A DNA stretch of 25,281 nucleotides from Fragilaria radians (GCA_900642245.1 CAAAJI010000052.1:123335-148615); one strand, 5' to 3'. Shown: positions 8,115 to 18,067, counted from the stretch's first letter. A program made the numbers and translations. Notes: generated by a model from the letters alone, not told the origin.

Positions 8115-10671
8115 ATGTTGGGGGAATATTCAATGTTGAGTGAATGTGATCATGAGAAGAACGATAGAGTAACAGACTACAAACAACAACGAATCTTGGG
8201 TTTATCAAGATCTCAAGATGACCTACATTGCAGCGATACCAATGATTATACGCTGTTAAATATGGAACGTAATACATCCGATGATGAATATCAAAATCAG
8301 CCGCGATGCTTTCATCGATGTCGAACTATTTCATGCTTATCTATTCCTTACAGTTTATGGATAGTTATAGTGATTGGTTGTTCCATGACAACGACGAAAG
8401 TATCTGGGTATCTTCCTTTATTAACGTCACGGAGCTATCTAACTCATCCTAGAGTGACTTCAATTTTAGGTGCCAGGCGAAAGATGCAAGATTCTATTGC
8501 AACATCTCGTTCTCCGAAACCTGGTTCTTCGGCCACTCTTCAACAAGTCTTGCCTCCCAAAGTCACAACGAAAGATCGAGAACGTGCAGTCGAAGCACTT
8601 CAACAACAACAACATCAGAAAATGATACTTTCATCTCAAGGTATAACACCTTTTGATTCTTTTCTCTATGCAAGGAATACATATGCAGCAGACAATGACG
8701 ACGTAAACAGTAATAATATGGTAAAGGCCATGATGATGATGATGATGTCTCGACCAGCAGGAAGACCTGAGATGGTGCCTGGTGCCATGAAACACGAAAC
8801 ACTCAACAGATATAGACAACAACAGCAGCAGCAGCAACAACAAAATATCGGAAACGACAAACGCTCAGCGTACACTTACACTATGAGCAAGGAATCAAAT
8901 GTCCTTACAGACAATTCTTATCAATTGAATATGAATTGGGATACAGAAGCCGCTTCACTTTCACAACAATCGAATAGTGTTGACACATCGTTTCCACAGC
9001 CGGCATCCAGCATCGTCCCCAAAAGGGGTCGTGGAAGACCAAAGAAAACATCTCCATCTCTTGTGGATGGGTCTCAAAGTGACATTGATACCAAGAAACT
9101 TTACTCCTCTTCGGAAACCACGTTGATCGCGGCACCCACTACATCTGCTGTGTTGAGACCACCACCTCCTACACGAAAAAAAGTTGTGAAACAAAATTTG
9201 CCAGCAACTCGAGTACGTCCTGCAGTTTCTTCACCGGCAACACTACCACTGGATTCGAATTATGCACCTAGCATCACTTCGACGGATGGTATTATGGCTT
9301 CGACTGATGAGGCTCAGACGTACCAGCTGAATGCCAAACGGCGGAAGTCAACCGTAGCGGCTGATTTACAAAAGTATTATCGAACGGAACTCTTAACTTC
9401 CAAGGAGGAGTACTCTCTAGGGACTAAAGTGCAATTAATGGTACGGTGCGAAAATGTGCACGAAGGTCTCGCTCTACGACTGGAAAGGCTGCCTTCCATG
9501 GTAGAGTGGGCATATGCCTGTGGGTACGTAAGACATTGGAATTCTCTTGTCATTAGTGTTACGGCGCACTCACTCACTTTATTTTCTCCTTTTTTTCACC
9601 ATAATGTTTAGGTTCCGAGATCACGATCCAACATTCAGAGACCGTGAAGCTTACTCTGAGCTTCGTCCTCATGGATGTGATGATATGTTTCAAGTCAAAG
9701 ACCCAAATCTATTTGTTGGAAATGGTCTAGCAAGTGAATTGGGAGTGGGTAGAGGTCGGGGTAGAGCCAAGAAGAGTCCACTCGAACGGTTGCCAGATTT
9801 TTATGACGATACAGAAAATAAATTTCGGCCACATGGAGCTCAACGAATTCGACCTGCTCTTCTTAATCAGGGTACAGTGTCCGATTTTGTTGCAATGCTG
9901 ATGGACGCGAGAGATGCCAAACAGAGAATGGTATCTTCCAATATGAGACTAGTACTAAGCATTTCTCGCAAATACGCGAATGTTGGAGTGAACATTCAAG
10001 ATTTGGTACAAGAAGGAAGCCTCGGTCTGTCTCGAGCTGTGGAAAAGTTTGAACCTCGAAAGGGATTCAAATTCTCAACCTACGCGTCTTGGTGGATTCA
10101 GCAAGCAGTTTTTCGTTCGATTGCCTATCACTCTAGGACGATACGGTTACCTGTCCATGTGCACAACCTACTCAATCGCATTCGAAAAATACGAAAGTCA
10201 TTGGAACAAGAACTTGGACGCCCTCCTACAGGGGAAGAGATGGCAAAACAGATGGACATGTCCGTTGCCAAGTACAACAAAATGATGAGGCTGACACGTC
10301 GTTCCATTTCCCTCGAAACACCGAAATATCAACAAAATCCAAAAGATTTTGGTCATGAAGGTGATGATCTCCTCCGTGACACGATTGATTCTGCCCAACT
10401 GTTTCCTGACGAGGGACCAAATGTCGATCGCAATCTTCTTCATGCTGACCTACGTGAAATGTTAACAATTCTTGAACCAGACGAACGTGTCGTCCTCTCG
10501 TTACGTTATGGGTTGGATGATGGACTCACCCGCACTGTAACGTCGGTTGCGTCACAGCTGCAGCGTCCGAAGGCATGGGTCCGATCTCAAGAATGTCGAG
10601 CCTTACGGAAATTGAGACGGCCATGGTACGAAAAGAGACTGAAGGAACATCAAAACTCTTTATTGGGTTAG
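8115..10671 (+). CDS. Nuclear-encoded sigma-70 family factor, probably plastid RNA polymerase sigma factor (2 exons)
   Basis: Directs a bacterial-type RNA polymerase, in algae the plastid-encoded polymerase, to promoters. Exons 8115-9523 and 9612-10671 give 822 aa. Visible in order: a hydrophobic segment at 75-92 followed by VSGY, similar to a diatom signal peptide with an ASAF-like site (M50 at 8262 would put it at a normal N-terminus); six consecutive Met near 205; nine Gln at 235-243; an AT-hook PKRGRGRPKK at 302-311; region 1.2 around SMVEWAYACG; region 2 from about 575 with YASWWIQQAV near 627-636 for -10 recognition and melting; region 3; and region 4 with its helix-turn-helix near 758-815 (EPDERVVLSLRYGLDDG). 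The conserved half is typical. The roughly 430-residue N-terminal extension is unusually long and low in complexity. Plastid location is inferred. It faces PRPS tail to tail, 515 bp apart. Confidence 0.92.
8817..8843 (+). repeat. Nine-codon CAR (poly-Gln) microsatellite
   Basis: CAA/CAG run encoding nine Gln in the N-terminal extension of the sigma factor. A six-codon ATG run (8730-8747) lies close by. Both are likely length-variable and sit outside the conserved sigma regions. Confidence 0.9.
9524..9611 (+). other. Intron in the sigma factor gene
   Basis: 88-bp intron, donor GTACGTAAG at 9524, a T-rich tract, acceptor TGTTTAG ending at 9611. It splits a Gly codon (phase 2) and joins ...EWAYACG to FRDHDPTF within the sigma region 1.2 boundary. 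Both exons are in frame after splicing. Confidence 0.9.
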
Positions 10672-11186
10672 ATAAATGTGTGTGCCAGAGAATAATTCAA
10701 AAATATGGGTATGGATGTTTACATCGTTTGGAGAAATGATGATGACTTCTTGGATTATCCTCCTAGTACAACTTAACTAATCTTTATCCCGAGGAAAATT
10801 ATCATCTACATGTACTGTTTGATTGATAAACACATCTATATGAATAAATAAAAATGACATTTTTGAAAAATAGATTTTTCTCTTTACCATGTTCTTGAAT
10901 GGATAATATTACATGAAAAGTATTTTTGATCTGAAAGTCCAATTAATGCTTGACTATGAGGGAGAGGAAGATGACGCTATGATGATCATCTAACCATCCA
11001 ATAGGTGTATAGGCTATGAGAGTATTACAAATTCCTACGACTAAAGAGAAGTCAATACACGTAAAAGATTATTCTAAGAGGAACGGGCTTTATGTGCGGT
11101 TGGTTGCGTGGCAGTTTCGGATTTTATACGTACAGGCGTTGTCGAATTTCCCCTTTCCATCAAACCGAAATAAGTATCATTTCTGT
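10672..11186. other. Intergenic between converging genes
   Basis: Shared 3' region of the sigma factor gene (+) and PRPS (-). An AATAAATAAAAA stretch near 10842 is a plausible polyadenylation signal for the sigma factor. No gene or strong hairpin seen. Confidence 0.5.
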
Positions 11187-12707
11187 TTATTTAAAGAGAG
11201 CCGATACTGACTTTTTGGCATGAATGTTAAAAATGGCCTTGGCCAACAAAGGTGCCACACTTAGCTGAGTCAACCTTTCATTCGCTTCACGCTGTGGCGA
11301 TGTTGGTATCGTATTGAGGATGACCACCTCTTCCAGTAGTGATGTGGCAATGCGGTCATTTCCAGGGCCACTCAAAAGTCCATGACTTGCGAAGGCAAAG
11401 ACACGACGGGCTCCTTGTCCCTTAAGAACTTCAGCTGCCTTGCAGAGAGTTCCGGCAGTATCGATCATGTCATCAACGATGATGCAATCGCAGTCGTGTA
11501 CATCTCCAACCAGATCCATTTGATCGACAGAACCAGCCCTGGCACGTTGCTTGATGATCATGGCCAGACCGACATCTTTCATCTCGTGTTTATGTTCCAG
11601 ACCATCTTTAAATTTCTTGGCCCGATAAACTCCTCCTGCATCAGGACTGACAACAACGGGATTGTGTAAATCCTTAGAACCAAAGTAATCCACACCGATG
11701 ATTCCTCCATCAAGGTTATCTACCGGAACACGAGGACCAAAGAATCCTTGAATTTGCCCGCAATGCAAATCCACAGCAATGACACGATCGACGCCCATGG
11801 CCTCCATAAGTCGAGCTACATCAGCAGCAGATATAGGAACACGAGCCTGTAGAGGTTAAGCGAATGAACATGAACTGAATTTAAAACGTAATCAGAAAGA
11901 CTACAAATAGAAGTTTGCCGTACCTGCATTTTTCGATCTTGTCTGGCATATCCATAATAGGGAATAACGACCGTAATTCGCCTTGCACTTGCTCTCGACA
12001 GAGTACTGACCAGTAACAATAGTTCCATTAAGTTATCATTGACAGGTGGACAAGTGGGTTGAATGATGTAGCAATCTTTTCCACGGACATTTTCATGTAT
12101 TTGTATGTTAACTTCTCCATCGGCAAATTTTCCAACTGTTGCTTTTCCTAAATTGACTCCAAGATATCTACCAATCTCTAAAGCGAGTGCCATGTTTCCA
12201 TTACCACTAAAAATTTTGATTCCACCAGAATGCTGTTTTGCCTTACGTGCAGCTTCTTCCATGGCGATTTCTGCTTCTGTTTGTTCATTTTCTTGATAGG
12301 ATCCCACAAGGGGGAAAATAGTCTCACAATCGGCAACCAATGAAGTTGGAAACAACAAAAGCGTCGTTGTGGTCAAAGCTACAGCAGTAGCAGTAGCGAT
12401 AGCTGCAACATTCACATGCTTCCTTGCAGCCGATGCTGTTGCTTTCGTCGAGAATGAAATGCACGAAGGTGAAGTCCATTTTTGAGAGATTACTAAATTC
12501 TAGATTAAAAAGTTGACAAGAGATTAGAAACGTTTCAAGAATCCTATATCAACAACAGTTGTCGACAAAACTATCATTTGAAACTCCAAAGAGAGTAGTT
12601 TATTTTGCATCCTCACTACCGGTACGTACCTTAGAAGATGTAAAGGGTAACATTCCTTTGATAGAAAGTTGGTTTGTCAATCGACGAGTAAAGTTCATGG
12701 TCATCAT
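11187..12707 (-). CDS. PRPS: Ribose-phosphate pyrophosphokinase (PRPP synthetase), predicted organelle-targeted (3 exons)
   Basis: Makes PRPP from ribose 5-phosphate and ATP for purine, pyrimidine, histidine and NAD synthesis. Exons on the - strand: 12707-12630, 12499-11924 and 11846-11187, all joined in phase 0, total 437 aa. The core (about 118-437, normal family length) shows YGYARQDRKMQ, then DLHCGQIQGFF, the VSPDAGG loop, and the PRPP-binding signature DCIIVDDMIDTAGTL. The start is my proposal. There is no ATG in frame upstream in exon 2 before a stop, but an upstream exon ATG ATG ... AAG (26 codons, MMTMNFTRRLTNQLSIKG...) with a GTACGT donor joins exon 2 in phase. It is basic and free of acidic residues, like a mitochondrial presequence. 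A hydrophobic segment VAAIATATAVALTTTTLLLF (56-75) follows and may anchor the protein. A shorter cytosolic form from ATG 12262 cannot be excluded. Confidence 0.93.
11847..11923 (-). other. Intron 2 of PRPS
   Basis: 77-bp intron, donor GTACGG after RKMQ, acceptor CTCTACAG before ARVPISAADV, phase 0. The joined protein matches the continuous PRPS fold across this point. Confidence 0.92.
12500..12629 (-). other. Predicted intron 1 of PRPS
   Basis: 130-bp intron, donor AAG|GTACGTACC at 12629, acceptor TTTTTAATCTAG ending at 12500, phase 0. Supported by the in-frame continuation and by the absence of any other usable start for the N-terminal part of exon 2. Confidence 0.65.
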
Positions 12708-13579
12708 TCTGGAAAAGAGGAAAAGTTGGTCGGAAAATGAGAAAGGTAATTATTCTATATTTCTAAGAGATATATATCGATATAGATGGATATACGAACT
12801 ACTATAGAGATCTAATCAAGTGTGAAATGGAAGGAAAAAAAGTATCTATGGTGGTGCGGAGTGTACGGAAAACCGAGACACAACCACAAATTTAACTTTC
12901 CAAAAAAATGGGATTCGAGTGACAATGGTGGCGTGAACGGATGGATGGATAGATTCGATGGAATCTCATGAATAATAATATTGGTTTACGACTGTACATA
13001 CATACATACCAGTATGGATGATTGTCAAAGTGTCATTTCGGCGACACACTCCTCCCCCCCTGGTAAACGTTGTACTTCCAAACGAGAATACGGAATACGT
13101 GGTCCATGTACGATCGATCTATCCGTACATGACAGACAAAATGTAATGTTAATTCCCTTTCTAACCCCTAACCCTAACGAAAGCAAAGGACTGGAATTGT
13201 TAGGGGCGTTGATTGTATCTTTGGCGATTGGATACCAAACAACGACCTAGGATTGTACTCACCTTGTACTGTTACTGTTGTTCCAAAGGGGTGTGATAGA
13301 AGAAGCATTGGTCCTGGTCTCGACTAGTGGTTGGCGGTGGTGGTGTGGGGTCAACACACGTAAGGGTGTAAGTAAAGAAAAATATTACCTGGCAGTAAAT
13401 TATCAAATCGACGTCGACATACTACCGTTGAGTGCCTTCATAAACAAGACCCAAAGGTTATTCGAGGCATTAGTATTGTTACTCTCTTCCATTGGTTTTG
13501 AATATCCTAGGATAAATTCTATTCGATTACCACCACCTCCACAATATCTTGGATTGACTATCTTTCTTATACAAATATC
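12708..13579. other. Divergent intergenic region between PRPS and the MOB gene
   Basis: Probably holds the promoters of both genes. Several short frames occur, but none looks like a protein. The PRPS 5' leader is pyrimidine-rich on the - strand. A telomere-like CCCTAA stretch lies at 13161-13178. Confidence 0.5.
13161..13178 (+). repeat. Short telomere-like repeat
   Basis: CTAACCCCTAACCCTAAC, two to three imperfect units of the CCCTAA telomere sequence used by many stramenopiles. Too short to be a former chromosome end; it may be a telo-box-like promoter element or chance. Confidence 0.5.
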
Positions 13580-14272
13580 ATGGCATCATCAACTTCCTCC
13601 AGTCGACCCAACAATCTTGGCACATTCCAACCTCTTCGTCATCGCAGTGGGACTATGCGAGATCGTTTACACTCCTACACAACACGAACTCTCGGTGCGG
13701 GTGGGAGCATTCATCATGCTGTAGCCTTACCACCCAACGAATCTTGTGCAGGATGGGTTGCTGTCCATGCCATTGATTTTTACAATGATATTTGTCTCCT
13801 ATGGCAAGTCATGGCGGCAGATCCATACTTGACGACGTTTCGACCTGGAGAGGGATTTCCTAGTGGCGTAGAGTATCGATGGAGTGCTGGTGCACCGGAC
13901 GAACCGGCCATCAGTGTCAGTGCACCGCAATATGTTGAACTAGTCCTTGGATGGATTGCGGATCAAATCAATGATCCCAATAAATTTCCAGATGATGAAG
14001 ATGATGAGAGACGAGTCTACGCAACTCCAGCATTTGCAGCACTTTGTGGACAAATCTTTAGACGTATTTTTCGTGTGTATGGTATCATTTATTCTTCTTT
14101 CTTTCGCACCTTGGAAGCATTGGACATGGCTCCACATTTAAATACATGCTTCAAACACTTTCTGTATTTTTGCACAGAATTTGCTCTTTTGCCGGATCGA
14201 GAAGTTGAACCATTAGAAGTTTTGGTTAAGCCCATTCGGAAACAATACTATGCTGCGAAACAAGGAAAATAG
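13580..14272 (+). CDS. MOB1/phocein family protein (Mob kinase activator-like) with altered zinc site
   Basis: MOB proteins bind and activate NDR/LATS kinases in growth, mitotic exit and cell polarity. This single-exon gene gives 230 aa, close to the family's length. Recognisable patterns are the N-terminal helix with AVHAIDFYNDICLLW (61-75), EYRWSAG (98-104), FRRIFRVYGIIYSSFF (160-175), and the histidine motif HLNTCFKHFLYF (186-197) followed by EFALLPDREVEPLEVL. The two histidines of the zinc site are present, but the segment that usually holds the cysteine pair (C-T-x3-C-P) reads AADPYLTTFRPGEGFP with no cysteine. The start ATG follows a short AT-rich leader and has G at +4. It may be a divergent MOB that folds without zinc, or one with another partner. 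It is transcribed away from PRPS and converges with the BTB gene. Confidence 0.88.
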   Translation: MASSTSSSRPNNLGTFQPLRHRSGTMRDRLHSYTTRTLGAGGSIHHAVALPPNESCAGWVAVHAIDFYNDICLLWQVMAADPYLTTFRPGEGFPSGVEYRWSAGAPDEPAISVSAPQYVELVLGWIADQINDPNKFPDDEDDERRVYATPAFAALCGQIFRRIFRVYGIIYSSFFRTLEALDMAPHLNTCFKHFLYFCTEFALLPDREVEPLEVLVKPIRKQYYAAKQGK

Positions 14273-14646
14273 CGCTTGGCTCCTTTCTTTCTGTGCCAAA
14301 CTCATTTACGGATATTCCACTACAAGCAACATTGGGAATTTTCATGTAAGGCATCTCTATCTGAGCATGGTACTGTAAAGACTTCTCCAAAAGTCGAATT
14401 CGAAATTGTTTACGTAGGACGATTTATTCACATAATTCCATAGTATGATGAAACAACAGATGATACGAATTCGATTTAGACCTATATATTATGCAACACA
14501 AATATGTTTAATCATACTATTGTTAGAATTTGCATGGAAAAGCTTGAATACTCCTTGGAAACATTAGTTATCCTTTCTCATTACCTTCTCTCAACATTTT
14601 CTTGATCTCAAGGATGATTGAATCGTCATCTTTCGTTTGTACATGT
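14273..14646. other. Intergenic between converging MOB and BTB genes
   Basis: 374 bp of shared 3' sequence, AT-rich, with no gene or clear element seen. Confidence 0.6.
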
Positions 14647-16143
14647 TCAAGTATCCGTCAAGGTATTGCGATTTGTAAAAGAGCGGTTACGGTGAAATCC
14701 AGTTGGTCGTCTTCGTCTTGAACAATTGGACGTCCAAGGTGCATTCAAGTTCATATTGTTATTATGACTACTGATACTGTTATTACTATAGTCACCCATG
14801 AGAGAAGCGAATCGATCTGATTCATTGTCATCGTCATGTATATCCACGTCATGATTATCTCTTGTCGTTTCATCCAATGCATTCAAGACATCCGAAAACA
14901 GGTGGACGACACTGCGATTTGTAATGTCCTGAACCGAATCGTAATTGGAATGTCTTCGTAACATGGCCAATTCATTTCGTAGGTTCTCCAACTCCCATCC
15001 CTGCATGGTACAGACTTCTTGCGCACGGGAGAGTGCCGATGACAAGACTAGGGAAGCAAAATCACTCTTTTGATGCCATGCGCCATCGTCGTCCCACTTG
15101 TGACCAAGGTCCTCAATTAGTTTGTCCACCTGAATGCTTGTCCAGCCTTCCATAGATATGGCATCAGCACATCGTCGTGCCAAATTTTGTAGTGATGACC
15201 ATGCTTTTTGTTCCGATGTATCCACTTGTTTCAAAACACGAAGGATGCCCCTGGCAGCCACAGAATCTAACTCTGGCATTATCTCCACCCTTGTAAATTC
15301 ATGAAGAAGTTGAGCAGTTACATCTTCCTTGGCTAAGGAAGATAAATAGGAATTCACCTTGAGACTAAGAACTCGACTGCAGCATTTAAGTTGAGGAGAC
15401 TTTAATATAGATAGGAACATGGATGTGGAGAGTGAGTTTAGATCTGTCACATCTACAAAATAATGCGCACACAATTGAGTTGCACTTTGTATGAGTCTTT
15501 CATCACCATACTTGGTCGATTCGATCAAATACAAGGCAGCTCGATCGGGTGTTAAATCACGAGCAATGAATTGATTCACGTGACTCATGAATGCTTGACA
15601 TTGAAAATACAAAGCGAGATGACGAGAAACCACTGCATTTTGTCCTGCTTCCAGATAGACACCAGTGTAGAGAAAATCAAGAAAGATTTCAAAGCCATCC
15701 AACTCTTCTAAGGAACAAAATTTTAACTGACTCGTATTTGTTGCATGCTCCAAACATGATACTTGTTGGAACAAAGAAGAAAAGTATTGACATTGGCGAG
15801 CACCAGCACCCAAAACTGTGCGATGCACGTGATATGTACGAGGTTGATTCTGCTCGATATCTGCCTCTTTGCTTTGTTTATTTTTTCTATCATCAGCATC
15901 ATCGTCATCATCGTCATCAATTGTATTATCACGATCATCAGTTTCATTGCTAGTATTTTCCTCACTGAAACAACTAAAGGATGCAACGATTGTCCAATCG
16001 CTCAAGGACACGGAAGGATCGTCACGCCATGACAATGGCAATGGCAAATTTTCGTCATGAAATCCATCTGCATGAGTTCCAACCGAAAAGAATGGATTCG
16101 TTCGTTTCAACTTTCCACCACTGCTCGGAAAAGTAGATCTCAT
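14647..16143 (-). CDS. BTB/POZ-BACK domain protein
   Basis: BTB domains dimerise and recruit partners, often cullin-3 ubiquitin ligases; BACK domains usually follow in such adaptors. Start at ATG 16143, 498 aa, no intron. A first BTB strand DWTIVASFSC (49-58) is followed by an acidic insert with seven Asp in a row (76-82). The BTB domain then resumes with YHVHRTVLGAGARQCQYFSSLF (104-125) and DGFEIFLDFLYTG (149-161). Next come a BACK-like helical part from about 195 to 275 (LTPDRAALYLIESTKYGDERL), further helices, and a Ser/Asn/Arg-rich tail with RRRR near 481-484. The VHR and FLYTG patterns are typical of BTB. There is no Kelch or MATH domain, so the substrate is unknown. Adaptor function is inferred. 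Confidence 0.85.
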   Translation of the reverse strand: MRSTFPSSGGKLKRTNPFFSVGTHADGFHDENLPLPLSWRDDPSVSLSDWTIVASFSCFSEENTSNETDDRDNTIDDDDDDDADDRKNKQSKEADIEQNQPRTYHVHRTVLGAGARQCQYFSSLFQQVSCLEHATNTSQLKFCSLEELDGFEIFLDFLYTGVYLEAGQNAVVSRHLALYFQCQAFMSHVNQFIARDLTPDRAALYLIESTKYGDERLIQSATQLCAHYFVDVTDLNSLSTSMFLSILKSPQLKCCSRVLSLKVNSYLSSLAKEDVTAQLLHEFTRVEIMPELDSVAARGILRVLKQVDTSEQKAWSSLQNLARRCADAISMEGWTSIQVDKLIEDLGHKWDDDGAWHQKSDFASLVLSSALSRAQEVCTMQGWELENLRNELAMLRRHSNYDSVQDITNRSVVHLFSDVLNALDETTRDNHDVDIHDDDNESDRFASLMGDYSNNSISSHNNNMNLNAPWTSNCSRRRRPTGFHRNRSFTNRNTLTDT

Positions 16144-16416
16144 CACGCTTTATGAAATGTTAGGAAGGAAAGACTGGTGGATAGAACAATATCGAAAAGC
16201 AACTGGCAAGCTTCGGGAATAAAGTCTATTGAAATGAAAAAGGTTCCGAAATTAAGAATCTGGAACTTCTGGCGGATTATTTTTTTGACTCGACTTCAAG
16301 AATACAATTGAGCAATTAGAAAACTGAGAAAATACTGTTTAGGGAAATCTTTGAGAGATTGCCAAAGGTCAACAGCAAATTCATCCCAAACAAAAGCAGA
16401 ATGCAAGACATGCATT
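16144..16416. other. Upstream region of the BTB gene
   Basis: Likely promoter and 5' UTR of the - strand BTB gene. Nothing else recognised; the transposon region begins just beyond. Confidence 0.4.
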
Positions 16417-16530
16417 TGTTGGAAAGTCTTATATTCATTTGATCAAGCAGATGAAGGTAATGTGATTACTAGTTAAAAGATTTAAACTACCTCTGACCAC
16501 ACAATATTGAATATCTAATATCCCTAATGG
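16417..16530. repeat. LTR-like dispersed repeat, copy 1
   Basis: Starts TGTTGGAAAGTCTTATATTC and contains TTAAACTACCTCTGACCACA and GAATATCTAATATCC. It matches 22122-22261 in the same orientation with several substitutions and a deletion. The TGTTG end is LTR-like (TG...CA). No internal element is attached here, so it is a solo LTR or a fragment. Confidence 0.7.
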
Positions 16531-16689
16531 ATAAGCTAAACAAAGATAGCTAAGGTGGAATGAATTTAAGGGATATTTCCAATACCATTCCTATTCCAAA
16601 ACGTTCAAGTACTGCATTCTTCTCCAATATCTCCTAAAAACTACTTCACATGTTGTTTGTATGTCTACTGATTTAAATTGTTTGTAAAG

Positions 16690-17680
16690 ATGTCTGACAT
16701 ACCTTTGAGTTAAGTTTGCTAAGTTTATATGTGAGAACCCTCAATCCCTTTTATGTCCTATTCAAAAAAGGTTGAGACAGAAGGTGCTGATTCTGACAAG
16801 GTGGAGTCCATCAGATTTGAGTTCCTTGTTGCACTTTCCAACCCTGCCACTCGATTTTTCAAGGAGTTCTTCATTTTTAATGACAGAAGCCCAGAGGAGT
16901 ACATCAGGTGGTTGATGGGTTACCGTGACTTGGAGTTGTTGATGCCTTTGAAGGAGCTATCAGATATATACGACTTGAGAATCTGGACAAGATTTGACGC
17001 ACGAACGCACCAGCTCCTACAGTAGCAGTAGATGATAACACATTCCTTACCAGTAGGTGTAGGTGTTGGTCCAGGTGAAAAGAAACAAAAAACAAAAATG
17101 TGGTGTCACTGCTTAATATGACCAAATGTCGAGAAATTGCAAATGTTAAGCAGCACAAAAAGGCCCAACATGGGTCCAAGGCTGTTCCAGGAAAAAAGGT
17201 CTTATCCTTTCGTTTTGAGGAGATTAACACCCTTAAAAAGCAGTTGAAACCTGCAAAGGCAGGGAATCCTAAAAAGAGGAAGGCTGAGTCCATACTCTCA
17301 ACAGAGATTAAATTAACTAGTTGTAGTGAAGAGATGGAGGAGTGTTTTTTTATTACCGCTACTATCAGTAGAACTAGTATAAAACCAGTGATAATACTCA
17401 CCCAACTACAGAATTAGTGATGAGCCTCAATATCAATCATGATGAACATGTGCTTAGACCACTGGCTGATACTGGTGCTAGTAGTAGCATCATTCTTGAA
17501 GCGTATACCTCCAAGGATCTTATTAAACATAGTAAAGAGCATAAACCCACTTGGAGTACCATGAATGGTCAGTTTATAAATAAAAAATCTGGATTAGTGA
17601 GCTTTTTGCTTCCAGAATTTGAATCGGCAATTTCTTATTTTATACTCTGGACAATGATTGAAATACTACTGTCTTGACAC
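16690..17680 (+). pseudogene. Ty3/gypsy remnant B (gag and protease start; internally deleted)
   Basis: Closely related to gypsy copy C. A leader segment (CTGACATACCTTTGAGTTAAG at 16694) matches 19116 in copy C. The gag N-terminus (16753-16950, GADSDKVESIRFEFLV) runs to ELSD, then jumps to the end of the gag core (GAATCTGGACAAGATT, about 16978). This is an internal deletion of roughly 420 bp relative to copy C. The zinc-knuckle region (about 17100) is frame-broken. The Lys-rich linker (KKQLKPAKAGNPKKRKAES, 17236-17292) and a protease start with intact DTGASSS (about 17468-17488) remain. The copy ends near 17680. Dead, but its protease motif and the TMNGQF junction are intact, which helps to date lesions in copy C. 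Confidence 0.82.
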
Positions 17681-18067
17681 TCTAATATTTTTCATGTTCA
17701 TCTCACAATTTCAAAGTTGAATAATCAAAAGCTCAATTCATCAAACAGTATCAATTGACTCAACACAATCCAACCACTCTAGTTGCATGCTCAAGATACA
17801 GCTGATGGGTCGGATTAAAAGGTATTAAACTTTTCAACATATTTCAAGTTGTGCTATAATCTTCATAATATACTCAAAGTTTGAAAGGCAATGTAACGTT
17901 CAAGACCAAACCATGTTAGGGAATAGGTAATTAAATATCATAATCTTAAAACAGTCAAATCTGTCCGCTTGACACCATTTATGTCAGCTGGACTCTGCAA
18001 ATGAACTTTTGGGTTCTCTCCATTTGTCGTTGATGGATCAACTTTTTATATCATTCTTCATGATGTT
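17681..18067. other. Unassigned AT-rich stretch between transposon remnants
   Basis: No gene, repeat partner or LTR boundary recognised. Probably decayed transposon sequence, judging from its surroundings. Confidence 0.35.

Noticed and set aside
12981..13250. 89-codon + frame in the PRPS/MOB intergenic region
   Set aside because: No similarity recognised, and it contains the telomere-like repeat; treated as chance.
13278..13724. 148-codon + frame upstream of and overlapping the MOB gene
   Set aside because: Its 3' part overlaps MOB in another frame and its 5' part has no recognisable content; MOB accounts for the coding signal.
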